Assembly (NCBI GenBank): GCA_030637245.1
Contig: DAOVVI010000019.1
Span: 1 to 10,924 of the forward strand
Reading direction: 5' to 3'
Length of the DNA stretch: 10,924 nt
Source of the DNA: Cyclobacteriaceae bacterium
GTDB lineage: Bacteria; Bacteroidota; Bacteroidia; Cytophagales; Cyclobacteriaceae
The stretch's first letter is position 1, and every line of letters begins with the position of its first letter. The translations under genes were made by a program, and so were the position numbers. Shown one piece after another: positions 1 through 7,277 of the stretch. The notes beneath the pieces are model-generated. The model made no database searches. It saw only the letters and a program-made list of their open reading frames with translations, and had not been told where the DNA came from.

Positions 1-230
<230 letters not shown>

Positions 231-274
231 TTAATAATTATTGATTCTCTGAAATTTCCTGAATAAGTGCAGTG

Positions 275-432
275 TCACTCCCAGCCAAACAGCATTTGAG
301 ATGCTTTACTGTTTAGCTGCAGCGCATACATCTTAATTCCATCAATACTGTCGATGGGAAAATGACGTAATATGACGAATCATTCTGATTGAATGATTGA
401 TCGCTAAATAACTTTACTTGAAATTTTTTCAT
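275..432 (-). CDS. Candidate small protein in the metY leader, needs a -1 frameshift
   Basis: ATG at 432-430 lies about 10 bases past the 3' strand of riboswitch helix P1. Frame 0 begins MKKFQVKLFSDQS and reads 26 codons to ...YYVIFP, then continues with poor-looking sequence to a TAA at 315-313 (39 aa). The -1 frame from base 355 continues as IDSIDGIK and then MYALQLNSKASQMLFGWE, stopping at TGA 277-275. Joined, they give a protein-like 52-residue chain. The junction is T TTC CCA (361-355), which fits the X XXY YYZ form of -1 slippery sites. A lost T in the TTTT run (359-362 on the + strand), either real or a sequencing error, explains the same picture. I do not recognise the family. No Shine-Dalgarno sequence is seen. 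Alternatively the region is structured leader RNA without coding function. Confidence 0.4.
282..319 (-). other. Strong RNA hairpin in the metY leader
   Basis: On the - strand CAGCTAAAC (319-311) pairs with GTTTGGCTG (290-282), nine pairs including one U-G. After a five-base bulge, AGCAT (305-301) pairs with ATGCT (295-291) around loop CTCAA. No T-run follows, so it is not an ordinary intrinsic terminator. It lies in the 3' part of the candidate small ORF and about 73 bases before metY. It could be part of the riboswitch expression platform, an RNA stability element, or simply structure within coding sequence. Confidence 0.45.
378..398. repeat. Perfect 8-bp inverted repeat, 5-base loop
   Basis: AATCATTC (378-385) and GAATGATT (391-398) are exact reverse complements separated by TGATT. 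In the leftward transcript this makes a small hairpin about 44 bases after riboswitch helix P1, inside the candidate small ORF. As DNA it could equally be an operator-like palindrome. No T-run follows on either strand. Confidence 0.4.
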
Positions 433-441
433 ATTCACTTA

Positions 442-560
442 ACTTATATTCTTCCGAAAAAATCCGAACTTCGGTACGGAATCAGGAATTAGCACCTTGG
501 CAATTGCCACCAGGTTGCTAGGGTTTCACAGAGCCTGTCTCTCCACCCTTCTGTATAAAT
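442..560 (-). ncRNA. SAM-I (S-box) riboswitch upstream of metY
   Basis: Read on the - strand, the conserved SAM-I core appears in order: GGTGGAGAGAC (about 547-537), TGAAACCCTAGCAACC (about 528-513), a short P3 arm TGGCAATTGCCA, then AAGGTGCTAATTCC (about 499-486). Helix P1 can form from ATTTATA (560-554) and TATAAGT (448-442), seven pairs with one U-G. P4 can form from TTCCG and CGGAA around a small inner hairpin. The family binds S-adenosylmethionine and lowers expression of methionine or cysteine biosynthesis genes. The next conventional gene downstream is metY, as expected. No clear terminator follows P1, so the off-mechanism is not evident. The inner hairpin CCGA-AGT-TCGG followed by ATTTTTT, within P4, is the only terminator-like element. 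Confidence 0.92.
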
Positions 561-587
561 CAATTACTTTATAATTGACTTGAACTG

Positions 588-619
588 CAATGATAGCGGA
601 TGATCACCTAATTTCCAAA
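588..619 (-). promoter_or_regulatory. Candidate Bacteroidota-type promoter for the metY leader
   Basis: On the - strand TTTG (619-616) is followed by a 20-base spacer and TATCATTG (595-588). This matches seven of eight positions, counting the two free ones, of the Bacteroidota -7 element TAnnTTTG, and the 19-21 base spacing is also typical. A start site near 581 would place the transcript 5' end about 20 bases before riboswitch helix P1, a sensible position. Confidence 0.55.
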
Positions 620-683
620 TATCAAAAGATATATGTAAAATTACTGGCATAAGTCCGTTTGCCCTTGCAATGACAGCGCACTA

Positions 684-714
684 TTGGAAATTGAACCTGT
701 TTAGCTTAGATTGA
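684..714 (+). promoter_or_regulatory. Weak candidate promoter for the sulfatase operon
   Basis: TTG (684-686), a 20-base spacer and TAGATTGA (707-714) roughly follow the Bacteroidota TTTG / TAnnTTTG layout, but the -7 element is one T short. Transcription from near 720 would leave a leader of about 30 bases before the ATG at 751. A competing possibility is TTGACG (711-716) with TATAAA (732-737), whose 15-base spacing and very short leader make it less likely. Confidence 0.3.
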
Positions 715-750
715 CGCTTCATTTTACTTACTATAAAGTCAACTTATTTT

Positions 751-2088
751 ATGAAAAAATTCGGTATAACGATTTACTTAATTGTCCTGTTGTCGGTTTA
801 TCTATTTCTGACAGGGTGTAAACAAGAAACGGGATTTACTGAAAGGAAACCCAACATCATTATCTTTTTCACAGATGATCAGGGCTATGCCGATGTAGGT
901 TGCTATGGTGCAGAAGGTTTTGAAACTCCGCATTTGGATAAATTGGCAACAGAGGGAATCCGATTTACTGATTTCTATGTAGCAGCCACGGTTTGTACGC
1001 CTTCCAGGGCAGGATTGCTGACGGGTAGATATCCAAAGCGTGCTAACTCGCACGAAGCTGTAATATTTCCATATTCCGAACACGGGCTTTCCCCAGATGA
1101 ATATACCATGGCCGAGATGCTTAAAAGCGTAGGGTATGCCACAGCTTGTATTGGCAAATGGCATCTTGGTCATTTGGAGAAGTTTATGCCAAATAACCAT
1201 GGATTTGATTACTTTTTTGGCGTGCCCTATTCCAATGATATGGATAGCTATTATTACAAACACAATGATTTTCAATCGCCACCTCTACCTCTTTACAGGA
1301 ATAAAGAAATAATTGAAGAAGGTCCTGATCAACGATACCTGACAAGGATGTACACCGAAGAAGCTGTCAGGTTTATTCAACAAGAAAAAGAGAATCCCTT
1401 TTTCCTTTATTTACCTCATAACATGCCGCATACGCCACTTCATGTTTCTGAAATTTTTGAAGGTAAAAGTGATCTTGGAATTTATGGAGATGTGATCATG
1501 GAACTGGATTGGAGTGTCGGGGAAATTGTAAAGTCATTAAAACAGGAAGGAATTTATGAAAATACATTATTCATTTTTACTTCAGACAATGGCCCACAGG
1601 TAGGGTCAGCCTTACCTTTACGTGGGAAAAAAGCGACTACGTGGGAAGGTGGGCAACGAGTGCCTGCAATCATGGTTTGGCCTGGAAATATTCCCATGAA
1701 TAGCAAAAGTTCGGCCATGGTAACGGCGATGGATTTAATGCCCACTTTAGCAAAAATCACCGGGGCGGATATTCCTTCTAAAATCATTATGGATGGTTCT
1801 GATATATCTGAACTTTTATTAAATCCTGCAACCGTAAAATTGCCGGAGCGGCCATTTTACTATTATGCCAGGAACGGGGAAGCCGAGGCCGTGCGACTTG
1901 GCAAATGGAAATTGCATATTAGCAAGTCCATTGGATGGAAATCAAAAGAAAAATTTCCTGTGTCCTTATACAATTTGGAAATGGATATTTCTGAAAAAGA
2001 CAATATTGCTGAAATGCATCCAGAAATCGTTGAAAAGTTACGATCTATAATATTGGAATTTGACCGATTGATTACTAAAGAATTATAG
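751..2088 (+). CDS. S1-type sulfatase lipoprotein, arylsulfatase A-like
   Basis: This exported sulfatase (445 aa) hydrolyses a sulfate ester; the substrate cannot be read from the sequence. Residues 1-23 form a lipoprotein signal with lipobox LTGC and acyl-accepting C23, so it is probably anchored in the outer membrane or periplasm. Active-site features run in family order: metal ligands D42 and D43 in TDDQGY, formylglycine precursor C82 in CTPSRAGLLTG, K136 and H138 in GKWHLG, H227 in PHTPL, D279 and N280 in SDNG, and K294 before TTWEGG. The Cys-type motif requires maturation by a radical-SAM anSME or FGE enzyme that is not in the window. Length is normal for the family. It is the first gene of a three-sulfatase operon and ends 21 bases before the next ATG. 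The start is chosen because it gives a complete signal peptide. An S1 subfamily number would need a SulfAtlas comparison. Confidence 0.93.
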   Translation: MKKFGITIYLIVLLSVYLFLTGCKQETGFTERKPNIIIFFTDDQGYADVGCYGAEGFETPHLDKLATEGIRFTDFYVAATVCTPSRAGLLTGRYPKRANSHEAVIFPYSEHGLSPDEYTMAEMLKSVGYATACIGKWHLGHLEKFMPNNHGFDYFFGVPYSNDMDSYYYKHNDFQSPPLPLYRNKEIIEEGPDQRYLTRMYTEEAVRFIQQEKENPFFLYLPHNMPHTPLHVSEIFEGKSDLGIYGDVIMELDWSVGEIVKSLKQEGIYENTLFIFTSDNGPQVGSALPLRGKKATTWEGGQRVPAIMVWPGNIPMNSKSSAMVTAMDLMPTLAKITGADIPSKIIMDGSDISELLLNPATVKLPERPFYYYARNGEAEAVRLGKWKLHISKSIGWKSKEKFPVSLYNLEMDISEKDNIAEMHPEIVEKLRSIILEFDRLITKEL

Positions 2089-2109
2089 TTTTATAAAAGA
2101 AAAATTCTC

Positions 2110-3429
2110 ATGAATACAACTTCATTAAGGGCAATAATTTTTATTTTACTGCCACTACTTATTTCAACATTTTCCTGCAAAAGACAGAATGAAAAGACCG
2201 ATGGTCAAAAACCCAATATTGTATTGATCATGGCGGATGACCTGGGGTATGAGACCATTGGTGCTTATGGCAGCAAGATGTACCAAACTCCAAATCTTGA
2301 TAAAATGGCCAGGGAGGGGATGATGTTCAGTCATTGTTATGCTATGCCATTGTGTACTCCTTCCAGGGTGCAATTGATGACAGGTAAGTATAATTTCAGA
2401 AATTACATTGGCTTCGGATTGCTGGACCCTGCCGAACGCACCTTTGGGCATTTGATGCAAGATGCAGGATATAAAACATGTGTGGTGGGGAAATGGCAAT
2501 TACTTGGAAATAAAAAACAGCAGGAACTGGCCGGAGGGCGTATTGGTTCCTGGCCCAATGAAGCCGGTTTTGATGAATATTGCCTGTGGCAAATAGATAA
2601 ACTTGGTTCACGGTACAAGCACCCTGTCTTGTCGATTTCCGGTGAAGAGACCAGGAAGATTGAAGGAGGGTATGGCCCTGATGTGTTTGTTGAGTACATC
2701 GAAAACTTCATTGAAAGTAATTCTGACAATCCTTTCTTTTTGTATTACCCAATGGTTATCACTCACGATCCTTTCGTGCCTACGCCTGGCCATCCGGATT
2801 ACAATGATGAAAAATCCCACAAATCGAATGACGCTAAATATTTTGGAACTATGGTCAATTATATGGACAGCATCGTTGGAAGAATAGTTCGCAAATTAGA
2901 AGAGCAAAATATTCGTGATAATACCCTGGTTCTTTTTATTGGTGATAATGGTACTGACAGGGATGTGACGTCAACTTATTTGGGAAAACCATTTAAAGGA
3001 AATAAAGGATATACCAATGATGCGGGAACGCATGTGCCATTTATTGCAAGCTGGCCAGGGAAAATTAAGTCAGCCTCCATCAATGATAACCTGGTGGATT
3101 TTACAGATTTTTTGCCTACGATTATGGAAACGGCATTTGTGGATATTCCGGAAGAATTTGTGACTGACGGGGTGAGTTTTTATCCCCAATTACTTGGGAA
3201 AGATGATAAAGTCAGAGACTGGGTTTTTTGTCATTATGATCCCAATTGGGGAAAATTCAAAGCCAGCCGTTTTGTGCACAATAAAGAATGGAAACTTTAT
3301 GAAGATGGGAGGATTTATAACATCATGGAAGATCTACAGGAGATAAATCCTTTAAATGAAGAAGATCTGACTTCCGAACAAATACAAATTATTGACGGAT
3401 TCAGGAGAGTTTTACAAAAGATGCAGTGA
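2110..3429 (+). CDS. S1-type sulfatase lipoprotein with GKWQ in place of GKWH
   Basis: This second sulfatase (439 aa) has a lipoprotein signal ending in STFSC, acyl-accepting C23. The metal ligands D43 and D44 (MADDLGY), formylglycine precursor C82 (CTPSRVQLMTG), K128, H219 (THDP), D279 and N280 (GDNG) and K299 are all in place. The histidine that usually follows GKW is glutamine here (Q130). In well-studied sulfatases that histidine contacts the formylglycine diol, so Q130 may change rate or substrate. I believe GKWQ also occurs in other environmental sulfatases, so it may mark a subfamily rather than a dead enzyme. Both neighbours keep the His. It is clearly diverged from the first sulfatase, so the array is not a recent tandem duplication. 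The next gene starts 68 bases downstream. Substrate is unknown. Confidence 0.92.
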   Translation: MNTTSLRAIIFILLPLLISTFSCKRQNEKTDGQKPNIVLIMADDLGYETIGAYGSKMYQTPNLDKMAREGMMFSHCYAMPLCTPSRVQLMTGKYNFRNYIGFGLLDPAERTFGHLMQDAGYKTCVVGKWQLLGNKKQQELAGGRIGSWPNEAGFDEYCLWQIDKLGSRYKHPVLSISGEETRKIEGGYGPDVFVEYIENFIESNSDNPFFLYYPMVITHDPFVPTPGHPDYNDEKSHKSNDAKYFGTMVNYMDSIVGRIVRKLEEQNIRDNTLVLFIGDNGTDRDVTSTYLGKPFKGNKGYTNDAGTHVPFIASWPGKIKSASINDNLVDFTDFLPTIMETAFVDIPEEFVTDGVSFYPQLLGKDDKVRDWVFCHYDPNWGKFKASRFVHNKEWKLYEDGRIYNIMEDLQEINPLNEEDLTSEQIQIIDGFRRVLQKMQ

Positions 3430-3497
3430 TAAATTTTGGATCCTGCTCAGCCTTCAATATTTAGAATAAAACCATTATCAATAAATAATTTCAAAAA

Positions 3498-5066
3498 ATG
3501 AAAGTTCGAAAAATCAAATCACTATCATTCTTTTTATTAGTCCTTTTGTATGCAACATTATTTATAAAATGTATTCCAAAAAATGACGTTCCAATGGGGC
3601 CGCCCAATATTTTGTATATCATGAGCGATGATCATGGGTATCAGGCCATAAGCGCCTATAATGAAACACTCATCAAAACCCCAAACCTGGATCGATTGGC
3701 TAATGAGGGCGTGATTTTTCGAAATAGTTTTGTGACCAATTCTATTTGTGGGCCCAGCCGTGCTGTAATGCTCACAGGAAAACACAGCCATGTAAATGGC
3801 ATGCCTGATAACAGCTCCAAATTTGATGGTTCGCAGCAGACTTTCCCTAAACTGCTTCAAAAGGCAGGCTATCAGACAGCAATGGTTGGAAAGTGGCATT
3901 TGAAAAGTGACCCGACAGGATTTGATTATTGGAATATACTGCCCGGGCAGGGGCAGTATTACAATCCCGATTTTATTGAGATGGGAGAAAAGAAGCAGAT
4001 TGAAGGATATGTTACAACCGTCACTACAGATTTGGCTGTGAACTGGCTTGATAAGCGTGATATGGAAAAGCCATTTTGCCTGTTACTTCACCACAAAGCC
4101 CCACACCGAACCTGGCAACCTGACACTGCCCATTTAGCATCGTTCCTTAAAAACCAATATCCGGTGCCTGATAATTTCTTTGATCAGTATGAAAACAGAC
4201 AAGCTGCTGAAGCCCAGAAGCTGAGCATTCGCGCAACGGACATGGATATCCAATATGATTTGAAAATGCAGGATGAAGAGGGTCGCATCAAGTCGAGATT
4301 TGGATGGATGGACCATACCTCAAGAATGAATGAAGCGCAGAAAAAAGCATGGAAAAACCATTACGATCCCATTACAGAAAAATTTCTGGAAGCCAACTTG
4401 TCGGGAGATGATTTGTATTTATGGAAATACCAAAGATATATGCAGGATTATCTGGCCTGTATTCGATCGGTGGATGATAATGTTGGCCGGGTACTGGATT
4501 ACCTGGATGAAAACGGATTGCGGGATAATACCCTGGTTGTTTACACCTCTGACCAGGGCTTTTACCTTGGTGAGCACGGTTGGTTTGATAAGCGGTTTAT
4601 CTACGAAGAATCCTTCCGGACACCACTTTTGATGCGCCTTCCTAAAGGATACCAAAAGAGGGGAGAAGTTAACCAATTGGTACAAAACATTGATTATTCG
4701 GCAACTATTTTGGATATGGCCGGCATTCCGGTTCCTAAGGAGATTCATGGAATGTCAATGAAACCCTTGTTGCTTGATAATGACACTGACTGGAGGGATG
4801 CCATATATTACCATTATTATGAATTTCCCAATGAGCACATGGTGAAAAAGCATTATGGCATCAGGACAGATAGATATAAACTGATTCATTTTTATGACGA
4901 CATCGATGTGTGGGAATTGTATGATTTGGAAAAAGATCCTAGTGAAATGAATAATTTATTCGGGCAACCGCAGTATGATGAGATTGCAGCGAAATTAAAG
5001 GTACGATTGGTGGAACTTCAGGAGGAATACCGGGATTCCAGCATGGATCAAGGTGATAATTCCTAA
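3498..5066 (+). CDS. S1-type sulfatase, N-acetylglucosamine-6-sulfatase-like
   Basis: The third sulfatase (522 aa) is longer than the first two, with an insertion between about residues 205 and 310 rich in charged residues. Active-site features are D44 and D45 (SDDHGY), formylglycine precursor C84 in CGPSRAVMLTGKHSH, K132 and H134 (GKWHL), H203 (APHRTW), D352 and Q353 (SDQGFYLGEHGWFDKR), H360 and K365. The Asp-Gln metal pair and the GFYLGEHGW-type block resemble glycosaminoglycan/mucin-type sulfatases such as GlcNAc-6-sulfatases (SulfAtlas S1_11) or iduronate/choline-sulfatase relatives. The exact substrate is an inference. Residues 1-25 are a hydrophobic export segment, but the candidate lipobox reads FIKC, with Lys before Cys, so lipidation is doubtful. 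It closes the operon, and a hairpin terminator begins 10 bases after the stop. Confidence 0.92.
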   Translation: MKVRKIKSLSFFLLVLLYATLFIKCIPKNDVPMGPPNILYIMSDDHGYQAISAYNETLIKTPNLDRLANEGVIFRNSFVTNSICGPSRAVMLTGKHSHVNGMPDNSSKFDGSQQTFPKLLQKAGYQTAMVGKWHLKSDPTGFDYWNILPGQGQYYNPDFIEMGEKKQIEGYVTTVTTDLAVNWLDKRDMEKPFCLLLHHKAPHRTWQPDTAHLASFLKNQYPVPDNFFDQYENRQAAEAQKLSIRATDMDIQYDLKMQDEEGRIKSRFGWMDHTSRMNEAQKKAWKNHYDPITEKFLEANLSGDDLYLWKYQRYMQDYLACIRSVDDNVGRVLDYLDENGLRDNTLVVYTSDQGFYLGEHGWFDKRFIYEESFRTPLLMRLPKGYQKRGEVNQLVQNIDYSATILDMAGIPVPKEIHGMSMKPLLLDNDTDWRDAIYYHYYEFPNEHMVKKHYGIRTDRYKLIHFYDDIDVWELYDLEKDPSEMNNLFGQPQYDEIAAKLKVRLVELQEEYRDSSMDQGDNS

Positions 5067-5075
5067 AAAACAAAA

Positions 5076-5106
5076 TGTCAACCTGAATAGTTCAGATTGA
5101 CATTTT
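5076..5106. terminator. Bidirectional hairpin terminator between convergent operons
   Basis: TGTCAA (5076-5081) pairs with TTGACA (5097-5102), and after one C/A mismatch CTGAA pairs with TTCAG around loop TAG. AAAA precedes and TTTT follows the stem, so each strand has a U-run after the hairpin. It sits 10 bases past the third sulfatase stop and about 26 bases past the end of the leftward dehydrogenase gene, as expected for a shared terminator. Confidence 0.8.
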
Positions 5107-5132
5107 ATCTATGAAATTGCAGAAAACTCGAA

Positions 5133-6143
5133 TTAACTCACCTCATACACTAAAACCGGCCTGTTTTCTTTAACCGATTTTAATGCAGCCAATGCAATTT
5201 TCATGGCCTCAAGGCCATCTTTTCCTGAAACAGCCAAATCTTCTCCGGTTCGGATCGACTTGAAAAATGCGGCCATTTCATTGAGATAAGAAGTGGTGTA
5301 TCTCTCCAAAAAGAAATTAAGTGGTAAAGACCCGTGAATACCATCCGCACTATAATGCTGATGGTTATCCGGGAAATTATTGTCTGCTTTCACCATTCCT
5401 TTGGAGCCAAATACTTCAAGTCGCTGATCATATCCGTAAACAGCCTTTCTGCTGTTGTCAATATTTGCCATGGTTCCATCTTCAAATGTAAGCGTAGTGA
5501 GCGCTGTATCAATATCGCCGGCGTCACCGATTGCCGGATCGACCAATACTGCACTCCTGGAGTACACTTCCACTACTTCCTTGTTCATGATGTAGCGGGC
5601 CATATCAAAATCATGAATGGCCATATCCATAAATAATCCGCCGGATACTTTGATGTATGAAATTGGAGGTGGTCCTGGGTCCCGGCTGGTGATTTTCAGA
5701 ATCTGGGGATCGCCAACTTGTCCTGCGTCAACCATACTTTTAATTTTCAGAAAGTTAGGATCAAATCTTCTGTTAAACCCAAGCATAAGTTTTACGCCGG
5801 ATTGTTCTACAACATCGAGGGTTTTTGCAACTTGTTCCAGGGAAAGGTCAAGAGGCTTTTCGCAAAATATTTGTTTCCCGGCTTTTGCGGCTTTTATTAC
5901 ATAATCAGCATGGGTGTCTGTAGGCGAGCAAATGATCACAGCATCCAATCCTGGAACTGCCAGTAAATCATCAAAATTCTTCTCGAACTTAGGAATCATG
6001 AATTGATCAGCAATGGACTTTGATTCATTAATAATATCCATGACAGCTACGACTTCTAACTCCGGGAAATTCTGACATAAATTAGTCAGGTGGATTTTAC
6101 CAATCCTACCTAAGCCTGCTACGGCAACTTTTATCTTTTTCAT
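5133..6143 (-). CDS. iolG: Inositol 2-dehydrogenase (Gfo/Idh/MocA family)
   Basis: This 336-residue cytoplasmic oxidoreductase probably oxidises myo-inositol to scyllo-inosose with NAD(+). The Rossmann fold begins with GLGRIGKIH (residues 10-18), and an acidic D36 at the end of the second strand suggests NAD preference. K96 in CEKPLD, D173 and H177 in FMDMAIHDFD correspond to the Lys-Asp-His triad known from Bacillus IolG. The C-terminal half is the usual alpha/beta substrate domain, and length is normal. It is the last gene of the leftward operon, 97 bases after the related dehydrogenase, and ends near the shared terminator. The neighbouring inosose dehydratase-like and malonate-semialdehyde dehydrogenase genes support an inositol role. 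Other sugars or polyols cannot be excluded in this broad family. Confidence 0.85.
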   Translation of the reverse strand: MKKIKVAVAGLGRIGKIHLTNLCQNFPELEVVAVMDIINESKSIADQFMIPKFEKNFDDLLAVPGLDAVIICSPTDTHADYVIKAAKAGKQIFCEKPLDLSLEQVAKTLDVVEQSGVKLMLGFNRRFDPNFLKIKSMVDAGQVGDPQILKITSRDPGPPPISYIKVSGGLFMDMAIHDFDMARYIMNKEVVEVYSRSAVLVDPAIGDAGDIDTALTTLTFEDGTMANIDNSRKAVYGYDQRLEVFGSKGMVKADNNFPDNHQHYSADGIHGSLPLNFFLERYTTSYLNEMAAFFKSIRTGEDLAVSGKDGLEAMKIALAALKSVKENRPVLVYEVS

Positions 6144-6240
6144 ATTATTAAAATTTATAGGGTAGACACCGCCAGAAGATTAAAAAAATTCGTTATTGAA
6201 AATTTCAACAATAATCTCATGCATGGGCCTTTTAATTTTT

Positions 6241-7260
6241 TTAAAGTTTGATTAGACTGTTTGTTTTAAAAGATTTTGTTGCCAATTCGGCAATCTTTGA
6301 AGATTGAACACCATCCTCAACATTAACTTCAGGTTTTCTGTTTTCCAAAATACAATCCACAAATTCCTGCATTTCATTTTTAAATGCATCTTCAAAACGT
6401 TCATGAAAAGATTGCGAACATTCTTTTCGGACGCCATTCTGATCAATGATCTCCACCAGGTTTTTTTGAGGAACTGAACCAATCCTCAATGTTGACTTAG
6501 TCCCGATAATTTCCGTTTCCACATTATACCCATGTGGCGCAGTTCTTCCCGCCAGGAAAAAGGCCATTGCATTATTTTCAAATTGCATTAAGGCGCTTAC
6601 ATTATCTCCATCGCCATATTCCCCAAATTCCGGGTAAGCAAAACAGCCGCCAATTGCATAAATGGATTTAGGTTCACTTTTCAGAAACCAGCGTGCCAGG
6701 TCGATATCGTGAACTGCCATATCCACAAACTGACCGGCGCTGTGGGGGATATACGATAGTACAGAATCAATGGAACTAATTGGGTCAACACTGTAACTTC
6801 TGAATAAAATGGGTTGCCCGATTTCTCCATCATCCACTTTCTTTTTGGCGTATTTATAAGATGGATCAAATCTGCGCATGAAGCCCAGCATAAACACTTT
6901 ATCCGGATGATCAAACACGGCTTTTTTTGCTTTAGTACTATCCTCTAAATTTACCCCTAAGGGTTTTTCACAAAATACATGAAATCCAGCCTCAAGGGAA
7001 AGCTCGATTTGATCACAATGAAAGGCAGAAGGGGTAATGATCGCAATTGCATCAAGTTCTTTATTCTCCAACATCTCGGGAAATGATGCATAACCGTATT
7101 CAATATTAAGCTGTTGCTTATATTTGAGAAGGTTCTTATTGTTTGAATCACAAATGGCAGTTAACTCAACATTCTTGATCTTGTATGCGATATTTTTCGC
7201 ATGCATAATCCCCAAACGACCTAGCCCGGCGACACCAATTTTTATAACTCTATCTTGCAT
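6241..7260 (-). CDS. Second Gfo/Idh/MocA dehydrogenase, inositol dehydrogenase-like
   Basis: This 339-residue protein has the Rossmann motif GLGRLGIMH (12-20), an acidic residue at D38, K99 in CEKPLG, and D180 and H184 in FVDMAVHDIDLARW, the full catalytic set of inositol dehydrogenases. It shares these blocks and LGF-RRFDP with the downstream iolG but is otherwise well diverged, so the two probably differ in substrate or stereochemistry. One possibility is myo- versus scyllo-inositol, as with the several dehydrogenases of Bacillus, but this is inference. It begins 16 bases after the iolE-like stop, suggesting co-transcription. Which of the two enzymes is the main myo-inositol dehydrogenase cannot be decided here. 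Confidence 0.82.
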   Translation of the reverse strand: MQDRVIKIGVAGLGRLGIMHAKNIAYKIKNVELTAICDSNNKNLLKYKQQLNIEYGYASFPEMLENKELDAIAIITPSAFHCDQIELSLEAGFHVFCEKPLGVNLEDSTKAKKAVFDHPDKVFMLGFMRRFDPSYKYAKKKVDDGEIGQPILFRSYSVDPISSIDSVLSYIPHSAGQFVDMAVHDIDLARWFLKSEPKSIYAIGGCFAYPEFGEYGDGDNVSALMQFENNAMAFFLAGRTAPHGYNVETEIIGTKSTLRIGSVPQKNLVEIIDQNGVRKECSQSFHERFEDAFKNEMQEFVDCILENRKPEVNVEDGVQSSKIAELATKSFKTNSLIKL

Positions 7261-7277
7261 TGTGTTCCAATTGAATG

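Noticed and set aside
802..1275. Open frame of 157 codons on the - strand inside the first sulfatase
   Set aside because: It lies wholly within a well-supported sulfatase gene on the other strand and its translation shows no recognisable domain.
3430..3497. Possible separate promoter or terminator between sulfatases two and three
   Set aside because: The 68-base gap is AT-rich with no stable hairpin and no clear TTTG/TAnnTTTG pair, so co-transcription is the simpler reading.
4330..4632. 100-codon + strand frame inside the third sulfatase
   Set aside because: It overlaps conserved sulfatase blocks including the SDQG motif; its own translation is Trp/Ile-rich with no family features.
6182..6214. 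AT-only hairpin (TTATTG/CAATAA) with a T-run in the gap between the two dehydrogenase genes
   Set aside because: The six-pair stem has a single G-C pair and alternative pairings compete; too weak to call a terminator. The rest of the 97-base gap shows nothing recognisable.
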